Below, in pieces: positions 1-11,310 of a stretch of DNA of 64,000 bases. The position numbers and the translations under genes are program-made. Below the pieces are notes generated by a model. The model saw only the letters and a list, made by a program, of their open reading frames with translations, did no database searches and had not been told where the DNA came from. Every line of letters starts with the position of its first letter. The stretch's first letter is position 1. The DNA is from Sulfurifustis variabilis (lineage in GTDB: Bacteria > Pseudomonadota > Gammaproteobacteria > Acidiferrobacterales > Sulfurifustaceae). The stretch is from the NCBI RefSeq assembly GCF_002355415.1, contig NZ_AP014936.1, positions 2,604,001-2,668,000 on the forward strand, written 5' to 3'.

Positions 1-2624
<2,624 letters not shown>

Positions 2625-2902
2625 TCCAGACCCCGCGTCTAATGGCCCGATGTGACCCGGCTGGCATGGGAGATTATCACCCTCCGGGGGGTCGTGCGGA
2701 TCGGCGGCGAACGGGGTTCGCATGTTGCCGGGAACCTCCCTCCCGGGCCGCGCCGGCCAGTGCCCCGTTTCCCTCTCACATTGTGAAGCCACTCCCGCCG
2801 CGCGGCGCGGGACGCATTCGACGGGAACCGCCCTCGGCGTATATTGGATCGCGCCGCTTCGACGAGCGGGGCGTCACGTCGCACGACGACAAGGAGGGAA
2901 AC

Positions 2903-3356
2903 ATGGCAACGTCCATCGACGAGTACATCCGGAACAACCGGAAATACGCCGGCAAGACCGCGCTGCACAACGCCGCTTTTCCGGGACCGAAGCCGATACG
3001 ACCCGCGCGGCGCCTGGCGGTGGTGGCCTGCATGGACGCCCGGCTCGACGTCGAGGATCTGCTCGGCCTGCAGACCGGCGACGCCCACATTATCCGGAAC
3101 GCCGGCGGCGTCGTGAGCGAGGACGTGATCCGCTGCCTCGTCATTTCGCATCACCTGCTCGACACGAACGAAATCGTCCTCATCCACCACACGCGCTGCG
3201 GCATGCTCGCCTTCACGGATGTCGGCCATTCTCAGCCACCCCTGGGTCCCGACCGAGGGGCCGGACGCGATGAGCGTGCGCGGATTCGTCTACGACGTGG
3301 ACACCGGTCTGCTCGAAGAGGTGTCGTACCCGGGTCCGATGGGATCGATCGCCTGA
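2903..3356 (+). pseudogene. Beta-class carbonic anhydrase, internally deleted and frameshifted
   Basis: Zinc enzyme for CO2/bicarbonate interconversion, in the short Rv1284-like beta class (about 165 residues). ATG at 2903 follows AAGGAGG. The first 110 residues read normally: [12 protein letters not shown], the zinc and catalytic motif ACMDARLD, and [12 protein letters not shown] with the second zinc His/Cys pair. After FTDV (near 3225) the frame departs from the family. The expected C-terminus ([11 protein letters not shown], then [18 protein letters not shown]) reappears in the +1 frame from about 3234 to a TGA at 3354. Comparison with the family suggests about 30 residues are lost together with a frame change. 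If left unrepaired, the first frame runs on to 3469 and gives an Arg-rich nonsense tail. Assembly error is possible, but a lost internal block is unlike a simple homopolymer miscall. Confidence 0.8.
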
Positions 3357-3416
3357 CGGAGGAGCGCCGCCGCGCGCGCGGACAGGCGCCCTGCCGGGCA
3401 CGGCGGACGGCCGTCG

Positions 3417-5111
3417 TCAGGCGCTGCGGCTCCGGTCCTCGGGCCGCAGGAGCTGCTCGATCGCCATGACGAGCGCCTCCGCATCGATCGGCTTGTGCAG
3501 CAACCGCATCGCGCGCGCCCCGGCCGGAAGCTGGGTGAGGCCGATGTCGCCCGTCAGCAGCACCGCGGGGATCTCCCGGCCGGATTCCCGCCGCAGCGCC
3601 TGCGCGAGCTCGATGCCGTTGGTGTCGCGCGCGATGCGGTAGTCCGAGACGATCGCGTCCGGCGGGGCGCTCCGGACCCGCTCCACCGCTTCCGCCGGCG
3701 CGGCGACGGCGCCGACGTCGTACCCGTACTCGCCGAGCAGCATCGCCAGCGAGCCGCGGATCGCCTCGTTGTCCTCGACGAGCAGGAGGCGCCCTTTGAG
3801 CGCCGCCGCGGGACGAATCGCGCGCACGCGCTCCGGCTCGGCTTGGGCCCGCGTCGCCGGGCGCGGGACCGTGACCGCGAACACCGATCCCCTGCCCGGC
3901 ACCGACCGCACCCGCAGCTCGTGCTCCAGCAGCCGCGCGATGCGTTCGGTGATCGACAGGCCCAGACCCATGCCCTTCACCGACTCGCCGTGCTCGATCT
4001 GGTAGTACTCCTCGAAGATCGCCCTGCGCTTGTCCTCGGGAATGCCCGTGCCGGTGTCCCAGACCTCGATCCGCAGGTTCCCGCCGGCGCGACGGCAGCC
4101 GACGAGCACGTGCCCCTCGGCCGTGTACCGGATGGCGTTGGTGAGGAAGTTCTGCACGATGCGCTCGAGGAGCGCGGGGTCGCTCCGCACGACCGCGGTC
4201 GACGGCGCGACGCGCAGATCGAGCCCCTTCTCGCTCGCCTCGCGTTCGCACGCCCCCGCGACGCGCTCGAGCAGGCGGCCGATCCGGAACTCCTTCACGT
4301 CCGGCTTGATCGCGCCGCCGTCGAGCCGGCTGATGTCGAGCAACGCGTCGAGGATGTTGCGGAACACGCCGACCGACTGCTGGATGCGCTCCGCGATCCC
4401 CTGCTGGGACGCCGGCAGCGATCGCGCCAGCAGCGCGTTCCAGGTCCCGATCGCCTGCAGCGGCTGGCGCAGGTCGTGGCTCGCCGCCGCGAGAAACCGC
4501 GTCTTCGCCCGGTTCGCCCGCTCCGCCTCCGCCCTGGCCGCCACCGCCTCCGCCGTCCGGTCGCGCACGCGCTGCTCGAGCTCGCGCTGCATCGCCACGT
4601 TCTCCATCGCGACCGCGACCGTGTCCGCGAGCGCCTGGATCAGCCGGAGCTCTTCCTCGGTGGTCCGGTGGACCCTTGCCCAGTACACGCCGATCGCGCC
4701 GATGGGATCGAGCGTCCGGATCGGCACCATCGCGAGGCTCTTCACGAAGGTCGGGCGGTAGGCGTCGTGAGGGATGCGCGGATCGGCGTAGATGTCCTCG
4801 ATCATGGCCGCCCGGCGATGGATCATCGCCCAGCCGCTGATGCAGGCTTCCATCGGAAAGCGCTGCCCTTTCCACAAGGGCTCGATCGCCTCCTCGTCGG
4901 CGTAGTAGCACAGCCCGTTCTCGCGCAGCACGAAGGTCGCGCCGTCGGCGCCGGTCAGCTCGCGGGCCGCATGGCGCACGATGGCCTGCACGGCCTCGAG
5001 GCTGCGCGCGAGGGACAGCGCCTGCACGACGTGCAGCAGGTGCTCCATTCCCCGGGTGTACCGGTCCCGCGCGGGCCCTTCCCGATCCGTTTTCGAAGCG
5101 GCTTGCATCAT
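3417..5111 (-). CDS. GAF-domain hybrid histidine kinase with C-terminal receiver
   Basis: Soluble two-component sensor, 564 residues from the ATG at 5111, which follows GAGGG; the frame is open to 5186 but the extra 25 residues look non-coding. Order: GAF domain (about 25-170), short coiled coil, HisKA with phospho-acceptor His near 212 in [12 protein letters not shown], HATPase_c with N box (FLTNAIRYT), G1 (DTGTGIP) and G2 (GMGLGLSI), then a receiver from about 440 with acceptor Asp in AIVSDYR and conserved Lys in LHKPID. There is no membrane segment, so it should sense a cytoplasmic signal. No separate response regulator or output gene lies beside it, so its target is unknown. It converges on the carbonic anhydrase remnant. 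Confidence 0.9.
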   Translation of the reverse strand: MMQAASKTDREGPARDRYTRGMEHLLHVVQALSLARSLEAVQAIVRHAARELTGADGATFVLRENGLCYYADEEAIEPLWKGQRFPMEACISGWAMIHRRAAMIEDIYADPRIPHDAYRPTFVKSLAMVPIRTLDPIGAIGVYWARVHRTTEEELRLIQALADTVAVAMENVAMQRELEQRVRDRTAEAVAARAEAERANRAKTRFLAAASHDLRQPLQAIGTWNALLARSLPASQQGIAERIQQSVGVFRNILDALLDISRLDGGAIKPDVKEFRIGRLLERVAGACEREASEKGLDLRVAPSTAVVRSDPALLERIVQNFLTNAIRYTAEGHVLVGCRRAGGNLRIEVWDTGTGIPEDKRRAIFEEYYQIEHGESVKGMGLGLSITERIARLLEHELRVRSVPGRGSVFAVTVPRPATRAQAEPERVRAIRPAAALKGRLLLVEDNEAIRGSLAMLLGEYGYDVGAVAAPAEAVERVRSAPPDAIVSDYRIARDTNGIELAQALRRESGREIPAVLLTGDIGLTQLPAGARAMRLLHKPIDAEALVMAIEQLLRPEDRSRSA

Positions 5112-5404
5112 GATCCCTCGCCGTTGCGTCGTGATCGGCGGCATTGCGTTCGAGTCCCGCATTCCGCAGTAGTTCGACCGGCGCACCTCTATTATGGAGT
5201 CCCGCCTCCCGTTTCACCCGCCTGCGCGGCAATTTGCCGCACGGCGCGCAAGCAGCGATAAGCGCGCCTGATCGCCGGCGAAAGACCGAGCGACGAGCTG
5301 CCCGCTTCCCGTCGACGATCTGGAACCTTTCCAGCCGGTCGCGCGTCCTTGGGTGACCCGCCTGCGCGGGATCGACCCACCACCCACCCACCGGGAGAAC
5401 GCTC

Positions 5405-5776
5405 ATGTCCACCACGAACGGAAACCGATACCTTTTCGTCATCACCTCGTTCGACCGGGAGCCCGATCGCACGGCGGCTCCGCTGGTTCTCGCCAACAAC
5501 GCGCTGGCCGCGGGCGCCGACGTGCTCGTCTGGCTCACGCACGACGGCGTCGAGCTCGTCAGGAACGAAGCGGTTGCAGCGGTGAAACCGCCCAGCTTCC
5601 CGTCCTTCGGCGAGCTGCTCGAAAACTACCGCTCGAATGGGGGGCGCATCGGTGTCTGTCCGCCGTGCGGCAAGAGCCACGGTCTGACCGACGCCGACCT
5701 GTCGGCGAACGCGACCTGGATGGGGGCGCAAGCCCTCCTCGCCGAGATGGAGGGCCGGCAGAGCCTGTCGTTCTGA
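5405..5776 (+). CDS. DsrE family protein
   Basis: 123-residue DsrE/DsrF-like protein. The start MSTTNGNRYLFVITSFDREPDR leads into the alternating beta/alpha fold of this family. A Cys-x-x-Cys pair (VCPPCGKSHGL, about residues 84-94) could carry sulfane sulfur, as in DsrE/TusD-type sulfur carriers. ATG at 5405 follows a GGGAGAA stretch. It lies 47 bp before the exported cupin gene and probably shares its transcript. A sulfur-transfer role fits the sulfur-oxidiser setting but is inference; many DsrE paralogues have no known function. Confidence 0.8.
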   Translation: MSTTNGNRYLFVITSFDREPDRTAAPLVLANNALAAGADVLVWLTHDGVELVRNEAVAAVKPPSFPSFGELLENYRSNGGRIGVCPPCGKSHGLTDADLSANATWMGAQALLAEMEGRQSLSF

Positions 5777-5823
5777 GCGGCCTCGCGACCTGGTGCTCCG
5801 CTTCGTTGATTCAAGGAGGAACC

Positions 5824-6294
5824 ATGAAACACGCACTCCTGCCGATCGTCCCGCTCATCGCCGCCGCGCTCGGTAACGGGCTGGCGGTCGCGTCCGAAAC
5901 CGGCCCGGTGCTCGTCGCCCCGGCCGAGGTGAAATGGACCGCCGGGCCGCCGTCGATGTCCCCCGGCGCGCAGATGGCCGTGATCTCGGGCGACCTCAAG
6001 AGTCCGGCACCCTTCACCTTCCGGCTCAAGCTTCCGGCGAGCTACCGTATCGCACCGCACACGCACCCGGCGATCGAGCACGTCACGGTGATCTCCGGGA
6101 CGCTCTACATGGGGCCGGGCGACAAGCCGGACCGGACGAAGGCGAAGGCGCTTACCCCCGGAAGCCTCGCCGTCTTTCCCGCCGGACATTCCATGTACGC
6201 CTGGACCGAGGGCGAGACGGTGATCCAGGTGCACGGCGTCGGTCCGTGGGGGATCGAGTACCTCGACGCGGCCGACGATCCGCGCAAGCCGTGA
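5824..6294 (+). CDS. Exported cupin-domain protein
   Basis: 156 residues starting at ATG 5824, directly after AAGGAGGAACC. Residues 1-24 are a Sec signal peptide (MKHALLPIVPLIAAALGNGL, then cleavage near AVASE). The mature part is a single beta-barrel cupin with metal-ligand pattern HTHPAIEH (motif 1) and PAGHSMYAW (motif 2), so a periplasmic metal-binding cupin is expected. The ligand or substrate cannot be read from the sequence. It sits between dsrE-like and an ECF sigma gene, all on the + strand. Cupins beside ECF/zinc anti-sigma pairs recall ChrR, but here the cupin is exported and separate from the anti-sigma gene. Confidence 0.85.
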   Translation: MKHALLPIVPLIAAALGNGLAVASETGPVLVAPAEVKWTAGPPSMSPGAQMAVISGDLKSPAPFTFRLKLPASYRIAPHTHPAIEHVTVISGTLYMGPGDKPDRTKAKALTPGSLAVFPAGHSMYAWTEGETVIQVHGVGPWGIEYLDAADDPRKP

Positions 6295-6398
6295 ATGGGC
6301 GTAGACTGGGCCGGAAACGGATCGGGCGGGCGCCTCGTGCGCCCGACCCGGTTCGCGTCCGAGCACGCTAGGGCTTCCCGGGGGGCGAAGGAGCAGGC

Positions 6399-7076
6399 GT
6401 GTCGTCGTTTGCAGCCGAAGACCGCGAATACTTCGAGCGCGAGCTCTCCGCGCTGCTCGAGGGACTCTACGGCTCCGCGCTTCGCCTCACGCGCAATCCC
6501 GCCGACGCCGAGGACCTGGTCGCCGACACCGTCGCGAAAGCCTGGAGTCATTTCGGGACGCTGCAGGACCGGCAGTGCTTTCGCGCGTGGATCTTCCGCA
6601 TCCTGACCAACACCTTTTTCTCCGATTGTCGTCGGGCGACGCCGGTCGCGCTCGACGAGCAGCCGGAGCCGGCCGACGACGGCGAGGGGGCCAGGCCCTT
6701 TTCGCTGTTCGAGCGGCTGCATCAGCCGTTTCTCCTGTGGTGGAGCGCTCCCGAGCAGGATTTTCTGAACAACGTGCTCGGCTCGCAGATCGAGCAGGCG
6801 ATCGACGCGCTCCCGGAGGCCTACCGGGCGGTCGTGGTGTTGCACGATCTCGAGGAGTTCACGTACGGCGAGATCGCGAACATGCTCTCGGTGCCCGTCG
6901 GCACCGTGCGCTCGCGGCTCGCGCGCGGCCGGGCGCTCCTGCAAAAGGCGCTTTGGGAGCAGGCGGTCGCCGCCGGGATCGTCGCGCCGCATCCCGATGA
7001 CGACGCGGCCCCGCCGGAACCCGGCTCCGCCACATCGTCTTCAACACTAACCGCTCCGCGGGGGTCCCATGGCTAA
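6399..7076 (+). CDS. ECF-family RNA polymerase sigma factor
   Basis: 225-residue sigma-70 family protein. Region 2 (about 20-75) reads LTRNPADAEDLVADTV and FRAWIFRILTNTF. Region 4 (about 130-185) reads ALPEAYRAVVVLHDLEEFTY and GTVRSRLARGRALLQKAL, the helix-turn-helix contacting -35 promoter elements. The start is GTG at 6399 with GGGGGCGAAGGAG upstream. The coding end overlaps the anti-sigma start by 8 bp, showing translational coupling. About 50 residues between regions 2 and 4 and a Ser/Pro-rich tail are longer than in minimal ECF factors. Its targets plausibly include the methyltransferase genes just downstream, but no promoter was identified. Confidence 0.93.
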   Translation: MSSFAAEDREYFERELSALLEGLYGSALRLTRNPADAEDLVADTVAKAWSHFGTLQDRQCFRAWIFRILTNTFFSDCRRATPVALDEQPEPADDGEGARPFSLFERLHQPFLLWWSAPEQDFLNNVLGSQIEQAIDALPEAYRAVVVLHDLEEFTYGEIANMLSVPVGTVRSRLARGRALLQKALWEQAVAAGIVAPHPDDDAAPPEPGSATSSSTLTAPRGSHG

Positions 7077-7308
7077 ACCGACGCCGATCACTTGCGAGGA
7101 GGCGTTGCGGCAGATCTACGCCTACCTCGATCGCGAGCTCGAGGGTCACGCGCATCGGGCGATCGAGCAGCATCTGCGCGTCTGCCGGGCCTGCTTCTCG
7201 CGCGCGGAGTTCGAGCGGCGGCTGAAGGAACGCCTGCGCGAGACGCGGCGGGCAACGGTTTCGGCCGATCTGCGGGCGCGCATCCGCAAGGTAATCGGCA
7301 ACTATTGA
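7069..7308 (+). CDS. Zinc-finger anti-sigma factor (zf-HC2/RsrA-like)
   Basis: 79-residue protein overlapping the sigma gene by 8 bp (ATG at 7069). It has the zinc-binding anti-sigma pattern: an N-terminal Cys in ITCEEALRQIYAYLD and then HLRVCRACFS (His-x3-Cys-x2-Cys). The family includes RsrA and ChrR N-termini, where oxidation or metal binding releases the sigma factor. It has no membrane segment, so the signal is probably sensed in the cytoplasm. Together with the preceding gene it forms a standard autoregulated sigma/anti-sigma module. A thiol or metal stress input is inferred from the family and from the ArsM-like genes that follow. Confidence 0.9.
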   Translation: MAKPTPITCEEALRQIYAYLDRELEGHAHRAIEQHLRVCRACFSRAEFERRLKERLRETRRATVSADLRARIRKVIGNY

Positions 7309-7397
7309 AGAAATGCCGAATCGAGGTGCGCCTGCGCGCGCCATCGATGCAACGTCAGGCATGAAAAGAAAAATCGTCATCACTCGGGGAATGAGCC

Positions 7398-8813
7398 ATG
7401 GTCGCGATCGCGAGCTTCAAGAAGGAGGCCATCGAGCGCGCGGTGCAGCAGATGTACACCGCGGTCGCGCGGCATCCCGAACGCCGGTTCCACTTTCCGA
7501 CCGGGCGCGCCGCCGCGCGCCTGCTCGGGTACCCGGACGCGGAGCTCGATGCCCTGCCAGGCGACGCGATCGCCTCGTTCGCGGGCGTGGGCTATCCGTT
7601 CCAGGCGGACGCGATCCGCGAAGGCGACATCGTGCTCGACGTCGGCAGCGGCTCGGGCACGGATGCGCTGATTGCGAGCCGCCGGGCGGGTCCGCGCGGG
7701 AAGGTATACGCGCTCGATATAACGGAGCCGATGCGCGCGAAGCTCGCCGACATCGCCCGGCGCGCGGGCGCGAACATCGAGGTGGTCGCCGGCAACGCCG
7801 AGGCGATTCCGCTGCCGGACGCCTCGGTCGACGTGGCCACGACCAACGGCGTGCTCAATCTGGTGCCCGACAAGGCGCGCGCCATCGAGGAGATCCACCG
7901 CGTGCTGAAACCCGGCGGACGACTTGCCATCGCCGACATCGCGCTCGGCAAACCGGTGTCGTTCAAGTACCGGCAGGACCCGGACCTCTGGGCCGAGTGC
8001 GTGGTCGGTGCCGTGGAGAAGGGTCGCTACCTCGAGATGCTGCGGGCGGCGCGCTTCGGCGACGTGGAGATCCTGGACGAGCTCGATTACTTCGCCGCCA
8101 GCAACAGCCCGGAAACCCGCAAGGTCGCCGCCCTGTTCGGCGCGCAGTCGATCGTGCTGCGCGCGCGCCGGAGGTCGGCCCGGTCTCGCCTGCCCGCCCT
8201 CGGCACGGGCTGGAGACGCCGGGGCCTGCGCCTCGCGCAGGAAGGGGCCGGGATCGCGGGGGCCTGGCTCGCCGCCGGGATCTGCGCGGGCATGCCCGCG
8301 CTGCTCTCGATGCTGTCCGCCGCCGGCGCGGGCGCCTTGGCGCGTCACGCCTACATGTTCCCGCTCTTCGTGGTCTTCGTGGCGCTGAGCACCTGGCTGC
8401 TGCACGGCAGCGGTCGCACCGGCGGACACGTGGGGCCGTTCCGCCTGGCTCTCGCGAGCGGTGTCCTCGCGATCGCCTCGTTCTGGCTGTCGGTCACCGA
8501 GCTGGTGCCCGCCGTATGGTACGGCGCCTACGTCGGGCTCGCCGGGCTCGGGGCAGCCAGCGTCTGGGCTTTCGTGAAGGCCCGCGACCCGGTCAGCTGC
8601 CTGGACGAGATGGTGCGGGAGGCCGAGCGGGAGCGGCATGGGTTTGCCGCGTCGCACCCGCTCGCCCGCGGGGCGGTCATCGCGCTGGCGGCGGCCGCGG
8701 TGCTTTACGCGATGTACAAATCCGTCGACGTGTTCGTCGGAAAGGCCGAAGCGATGGAGATCGCCTGTGCCGATCCGCAAACGTGCAAAGAAGAAGATCA
8801 CCGGAGAACCTGA
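7398..8813 (+). CDS. ArsM-like methyltransferase fused to a MerC-like membrane domain
   Basis: 471 residues with two parts. Residues 1-255 are a class I SAM-dependent methyltransferase with motif I VLDVGSGSG (79-87), the ArsM-like entry AIASFAGVGYPF (58-69) and Cys201 in DLWAECVVGA, at the place of a conserved arsenite-binding Cys in ArsM. Residues 283-441 hold about five membrane helices (near 283-312, 318-336, 347-366, 372-394, 423-441), with a lone Cys in AAGICAGMPALL resembling the helix-1 Cys/Pro element of MerC/MerT mercury carriers. The short tail has Cys457 and Cys463. Start ATG 7398. It is paralogous to the methyltransferase at 9134. Substrate (As, Hg, Se or other) is unproven; the fusion is unusual. 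Confidence 0.8.
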   Translation: MVAIASFKKEAIERAVQQMYTAVARHPERRFHFPTGRAAARLLGYPDAELDALPGDAIASFAGVGYPFQADAIREGDIVLDVGSGSGTDALIASRRAGPRGKVYALDITEPMRAKLADIARRAGANIEVVAGNAEAIPLPDASVDVATTNGVLNLVPDKARAIEEIHRVLKPGGRLAIADIALGKPVSFKYRQDPDLWAECVVGAVEKGRYLEMLRAARFGDVEILDELDYFAASNSPETRKVAALFGAQSIVLRARRRSARSRLPALGTGWRRRGLRLAQEGAGIAGAWLAAGICAGMPALLSMLSAAGAGALARHAYMFPLFVVFVALSTWLLHGSGRTGGHVGPFRLALASGVLAIASFWLSVTELVPAVWYGAYVGLAGLGAASVWAFVKARDPVSCLDEMVREAERERHGFAASHPLARGAVIALAAAAVLYAMYKSVDVFVGKAEAMEIACADPQTCKEEDHRRT

Positions 8814-8815
8814 GC

Positions 8816-9079
8816 ATGGCCCAAACCCCCATCACCCCCGACATGACCATGTGGTCGGCGTATCGGTACGAACCGAAGGTATACGAGGTGTTTCAGCGCT
8901 ACGGCTGCCCGGACATCCGCAGGGGCATCTTCCCGCTGCTCTCCCGCGTCATGAGAATCAGATGGGCCGCCCGCATCCACAACACCCCGCTCGACGCCCT
9001 GATGCGCGACCTGAACGCGGTGGCGTCGGGTGCACCCCGCGCCGCCGAACCCGCGCGGGCCCGTCCGGGAACCCTTTAG
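8816..9079 (+). CDS. DUF1858-like small protein
   Basis: 87 residues, ATG at 8816, two bases after the stop of the methyltransferase fusion and so probably co-translated. The region ITPDMTMWSAYRYEPKVYEVFQRYGCPDIRRG resembles DUF1858 domains (found alone or near redox and hybrid-cluster proteins): a short helical fold with Gly-Cys-Pro near residue 30. A basic stretch (SRVMRIRWAARIHN) and an Ala/Pro-rich tail follow. Function unknown; the position between two ArsM-like methyltransferases suggests a redox or metal-related accessory. Confidence 0.65.
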   Translation: MAQTPITPDMTMWSAYRYEPKVYEVFQRYGCPDIRRGIFPLLSRVMRIRWAARIHNTPLDALMRDLNAVASGAPRAAEPARARPGTL

Positions 9080-9133
9080 CCCGCTCGCGCGTCCTCTCCT
9101 CGCAGCCTTCAAACCACCGCGAGGAGAGACACC

Positions 9134-9919
9134 ATGAGCACCGTATTGGCCGGCCGTGCCGTCGACCGCCGCGAGCTCGAAAGCAAGGTCAAGGAGATGT
9201 ACCAGAAGGTCGCCGAGGAGCCGACCGGCGAATTCCACTTCGAGATGGGACGCGGGCTCGCCGAGCGGCTGGGCTACGAGCCGCGCGACCTCGATCGCAT
9301 TCCGCGGGAGGCGATCGACTCGTTCGCCGGCGTCGGGTATCACATCGACCTCGCCGGCCTCGAGCGCGGGGCGCGCGTCCTCGACCTCGGCAGCGGCAGC
9401 GGCATGGACACCTTCGTCGCGGCGCTCGAGGTCGGCGCCGAAGGCCGCGTGCACGGCGTCGACATGACCGACGCGCAGCGCGCCAAGGCCGAACGCCTGC
9501 GCGACCGCGCGGGCTTCACGCAGGTGCGCTACCACAAGAGCTACATCGAGAACCTGCCGTTCGACGACGGTACCTTCGATGCGGTGATCAGCAACGGCGT
9601 GATCAACCTGTCGGCCGACAAGGCGCAGGTCTTCCGCGACGCGGCGCGCGTGCTGCGCAACGGCGGGAGGCTCGCGATCTCCGACATCATCACCGATAAA
9701 AACCTGCCCGAGGGCGTCACGTGCAACGCGACGCTCTGGGCGGCCTGCATCGGCGGTGCGATGCAGCAGGACGACTACTTCGACGCGATCCGGGCGGCGG
9801 GCTTGCGCCTCGTGCGCACGCGCGAGAACCCGCAGTACCGCTTTCTCACCGCTTCGGCGCAGAAGGCCTGCGCCGCCTACGGGGTGCGCAGCGTGTCGCT
9901 GGTCGCGGTCCGGGCGTAG
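9134..9919 (+). CDS. ArsM-like SAM-dependent methyltransferase
   Basis: 261 residues, ATG at 9134 after GAGGAGAGA. Class I methyltransferase with motif I VLDLGSGSG (82-90), acidic motif GVDMTD (108-113), motif AISDIITDKN (181-190) and the ArsM-like block AIDSFAGVGYH (60-70). Cysteines lie at 197 and 205 (VTCNATLWAACIGGAM) and 246, the arrangement expected for trivalent-metalloid binding in ArsM relatives. Paralogous to the N-terminal half of the protein at 7398. No ArsR repressor or ArsB is nearby, so arsenite as substrate is only the best guess. Last gene of the cluster headed by the ECF sigma pair. Confidence 0.8.
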   Translation: MSTVLAGRAVDRRELESKVKEMYQKVAEEPTGEFHFEMGRGLAERLGYEPRDLDRIPREAIDSFAGVGYHIDLAGLERGARVLDLGSGSGMDTFVAALEVGAEGRVHGVDMTDAQRAKAERLRDRAGFTQVRYHKSYIENLPFDDGTFDAVISNGVINLSADKAQVFRDAARVLRNGGRLAISDIITDKNLPEGVTCNATLWAACIGGAMQQDDYFDAIRAAGLRLVRTRENPQYRFLTASAQKACAAYGVRSVSLVAVRA

Positions 9920-10105
9920 CGGGCGGAATTCCGGGGCGGGGCGCGTATCGCAGGATCGGCCCGGACGATCGCACCGGCTCGGGCAGTGTGCGTCCGTCGG
10001 ACCATGGCGCGCGCCGGTCCTCCTTCTGATCCGGATCAAAGCCGGGCGCCGCGCAGCGGCTAGAGTCGCCTGCTGGTCACGACCGCGCCCGGAGGTGCAT
10101 TCGCC

Positions 10106-10330
10106 ATGGGGAGCCTGCTCCTGACGCACGACGGCCTGACCCGTCGCCTCGTCGGGAACCCGACCGACCCCGCCTCGGTACAGAACGCCCGAGCCGTTTT
10201 CGAACATCTGCTCAGCCGGAACTACGCCGCGTTCGAAAAGATGGCCGGCCGTAAGCGCGGGCGCTTCGTCTGTGCCTTCAACCCGGCGGCCGAATACCTG
10301 GTGATGCAGGCGCCACCGGCCTTCCCGTAG
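10106..10330 (+). CDS. Small hypothetical protein
   Basis: 74 residues from ATG 10106 (preceded by GGAGGTG about 12 bases earlier). The sequence starts MGSLLLTHDGLTRRL and ends NPAAEYLVMQAPPAFP. It has no signal peptide or membrane helix and a basic middle (KMAGRKRGR). I do not recognise a family. It stands alone between the methyltransferase cluster and the pseudouridine synthase, on the same strand. Coding is supported by the ribosome-binding site and a protein-like composition only. Confidence 0.5.
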   Translation: MGSLLLTHDGLTRRLVGNPTDPASVQNARAVFEHLLSRNYAAFEKMAGRKRGRFVCAFNPAAEYLVMQAPPAFP

Positions 10331-10419
10331 CGACCAGGCGGCGCGGGCGTTTGCGGCCCGACGCCGATGCGACACAATGGCGCGGTGCGACGACTCCCTT
10401 TCACGGGCGCGTGCCCGCC

Positions 10420-11304
10420 ATGAGCGCACGGCGAACCGGGCGGGACGGCGTCGGGCCGAGCTCGGTCTGGCTTCCCGAAGGTCCGTGGACGACGGTGCTC
10501 GAATTCCTGGTCGAGCGCTTTCCGGGGATCGGGGCGGGGACGTGGACCGCGCGCATGGCGAAGGGCGACGTCGTCGACGATCAGGGCACCCGCCTGCCTC
10601 CCGACGCGCCGTACCGCGGCGGTATCCGGCTCTATTACTACCGCGAGGTCGAGGCGGAGCCGGCCATTCCGTTCGAGGAGGCGGTCCTCTACCGCGACGA
10701 GCATCTCCTCGTCGTCGACAAACCGCATTTCCTGCCCGTCGTCCCGGCCGGGCGCTTCCTGCGCGAGACGCTCCTCGCCCGCCTGAAACGCAAGCTCGGG
10801 CTCGATTTCCTCGCGCCGGTCCACCGCATCGATCGGGAGACCGCGGGGCTCGTTCTGTTTTCCACCCGGCCGGAGACCCGCGCCGCCTACCACGCGCTCT
10901 TCGAGCGGCGCGAGGTGCGCAAGACGTACCACGCGCTCGCCGCCTGGCGGCCGGAGCTCGCGTTCCCGATCGTCCGTCGCAGCCGGCTGGTCGAAGGCGA
11001 GCCGTTCTTCCGCATGCGCGAGACGGACGGAGAACCGAACACGGAGACGCGCATGGAGGTGCTGGAGGTGCGCGGGAGCCTCGCGCTCTACCGGCTCGCG
11101 CCGGTCACCGGACGCAAGCACCAGCTCCGCGTGCACATGGCCGCGCTCGGCATTCCCGTTCTGAACGATCGACTTTACCCGCGGCTGCTGCCCGATCGGG
11201 GCGACGACCACTCGAAGCCGCTGAAACTGCTCGCGATATCGATCGCGTTTATCGATCCCTTAACACAAGCAGCGAGACAGTTCGAAAGCCGCCGGCTACT
11301 TTAA
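10420..11304 (+). CDS. RluA-family pseudouridine synthase
   Basis: 294 residues from ATG 10420 (open frame back to 10351; GTG at 10411 is an alternative). Converts specific uridines in rRNA or tRNA to pseudouridine. The catalytic motif HRIDRETAGL, with the nucleophilic Asp, is near residue 147, and the later family block GRKHQLRVHMAALGIPVLND is intact. The N-terminal part (TVLEFLVERFPGI onward) resembles the S4-like/RluA N-terminus. Which base it modifies cannot be told. The stop lies 6 bp before the DUF4166 gene, so it may head that operon. Confidence 0.92.
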   Translation: MSARRTGRDGVGPSSVWLPEGPWTTVLEFLVERFPGIGAGTWTARMAKGDVVDDQGTRLPPDAPYRGGIRLYYYREVEAEPAIPFEEAVLYRDEHLLVVDKPHFLPVVPAGRFLRETLLARLKRKLGLDFLAPVHRIDRETAGLVLFSTRPETRAAYHALFERREVRKTYHALAAWRPELAFPIVRRSRLVEGEPFFRMRETDGEPNTETRMEVLEVRGSLALYRLAPVTGRKHQLRVHMAALGIPVLNDRLYPRLLPDRGDDHSKPLKLLAISIAFIDPLTQAARQFESRRLL

Positions 11305-11310
11305 GGAGCG

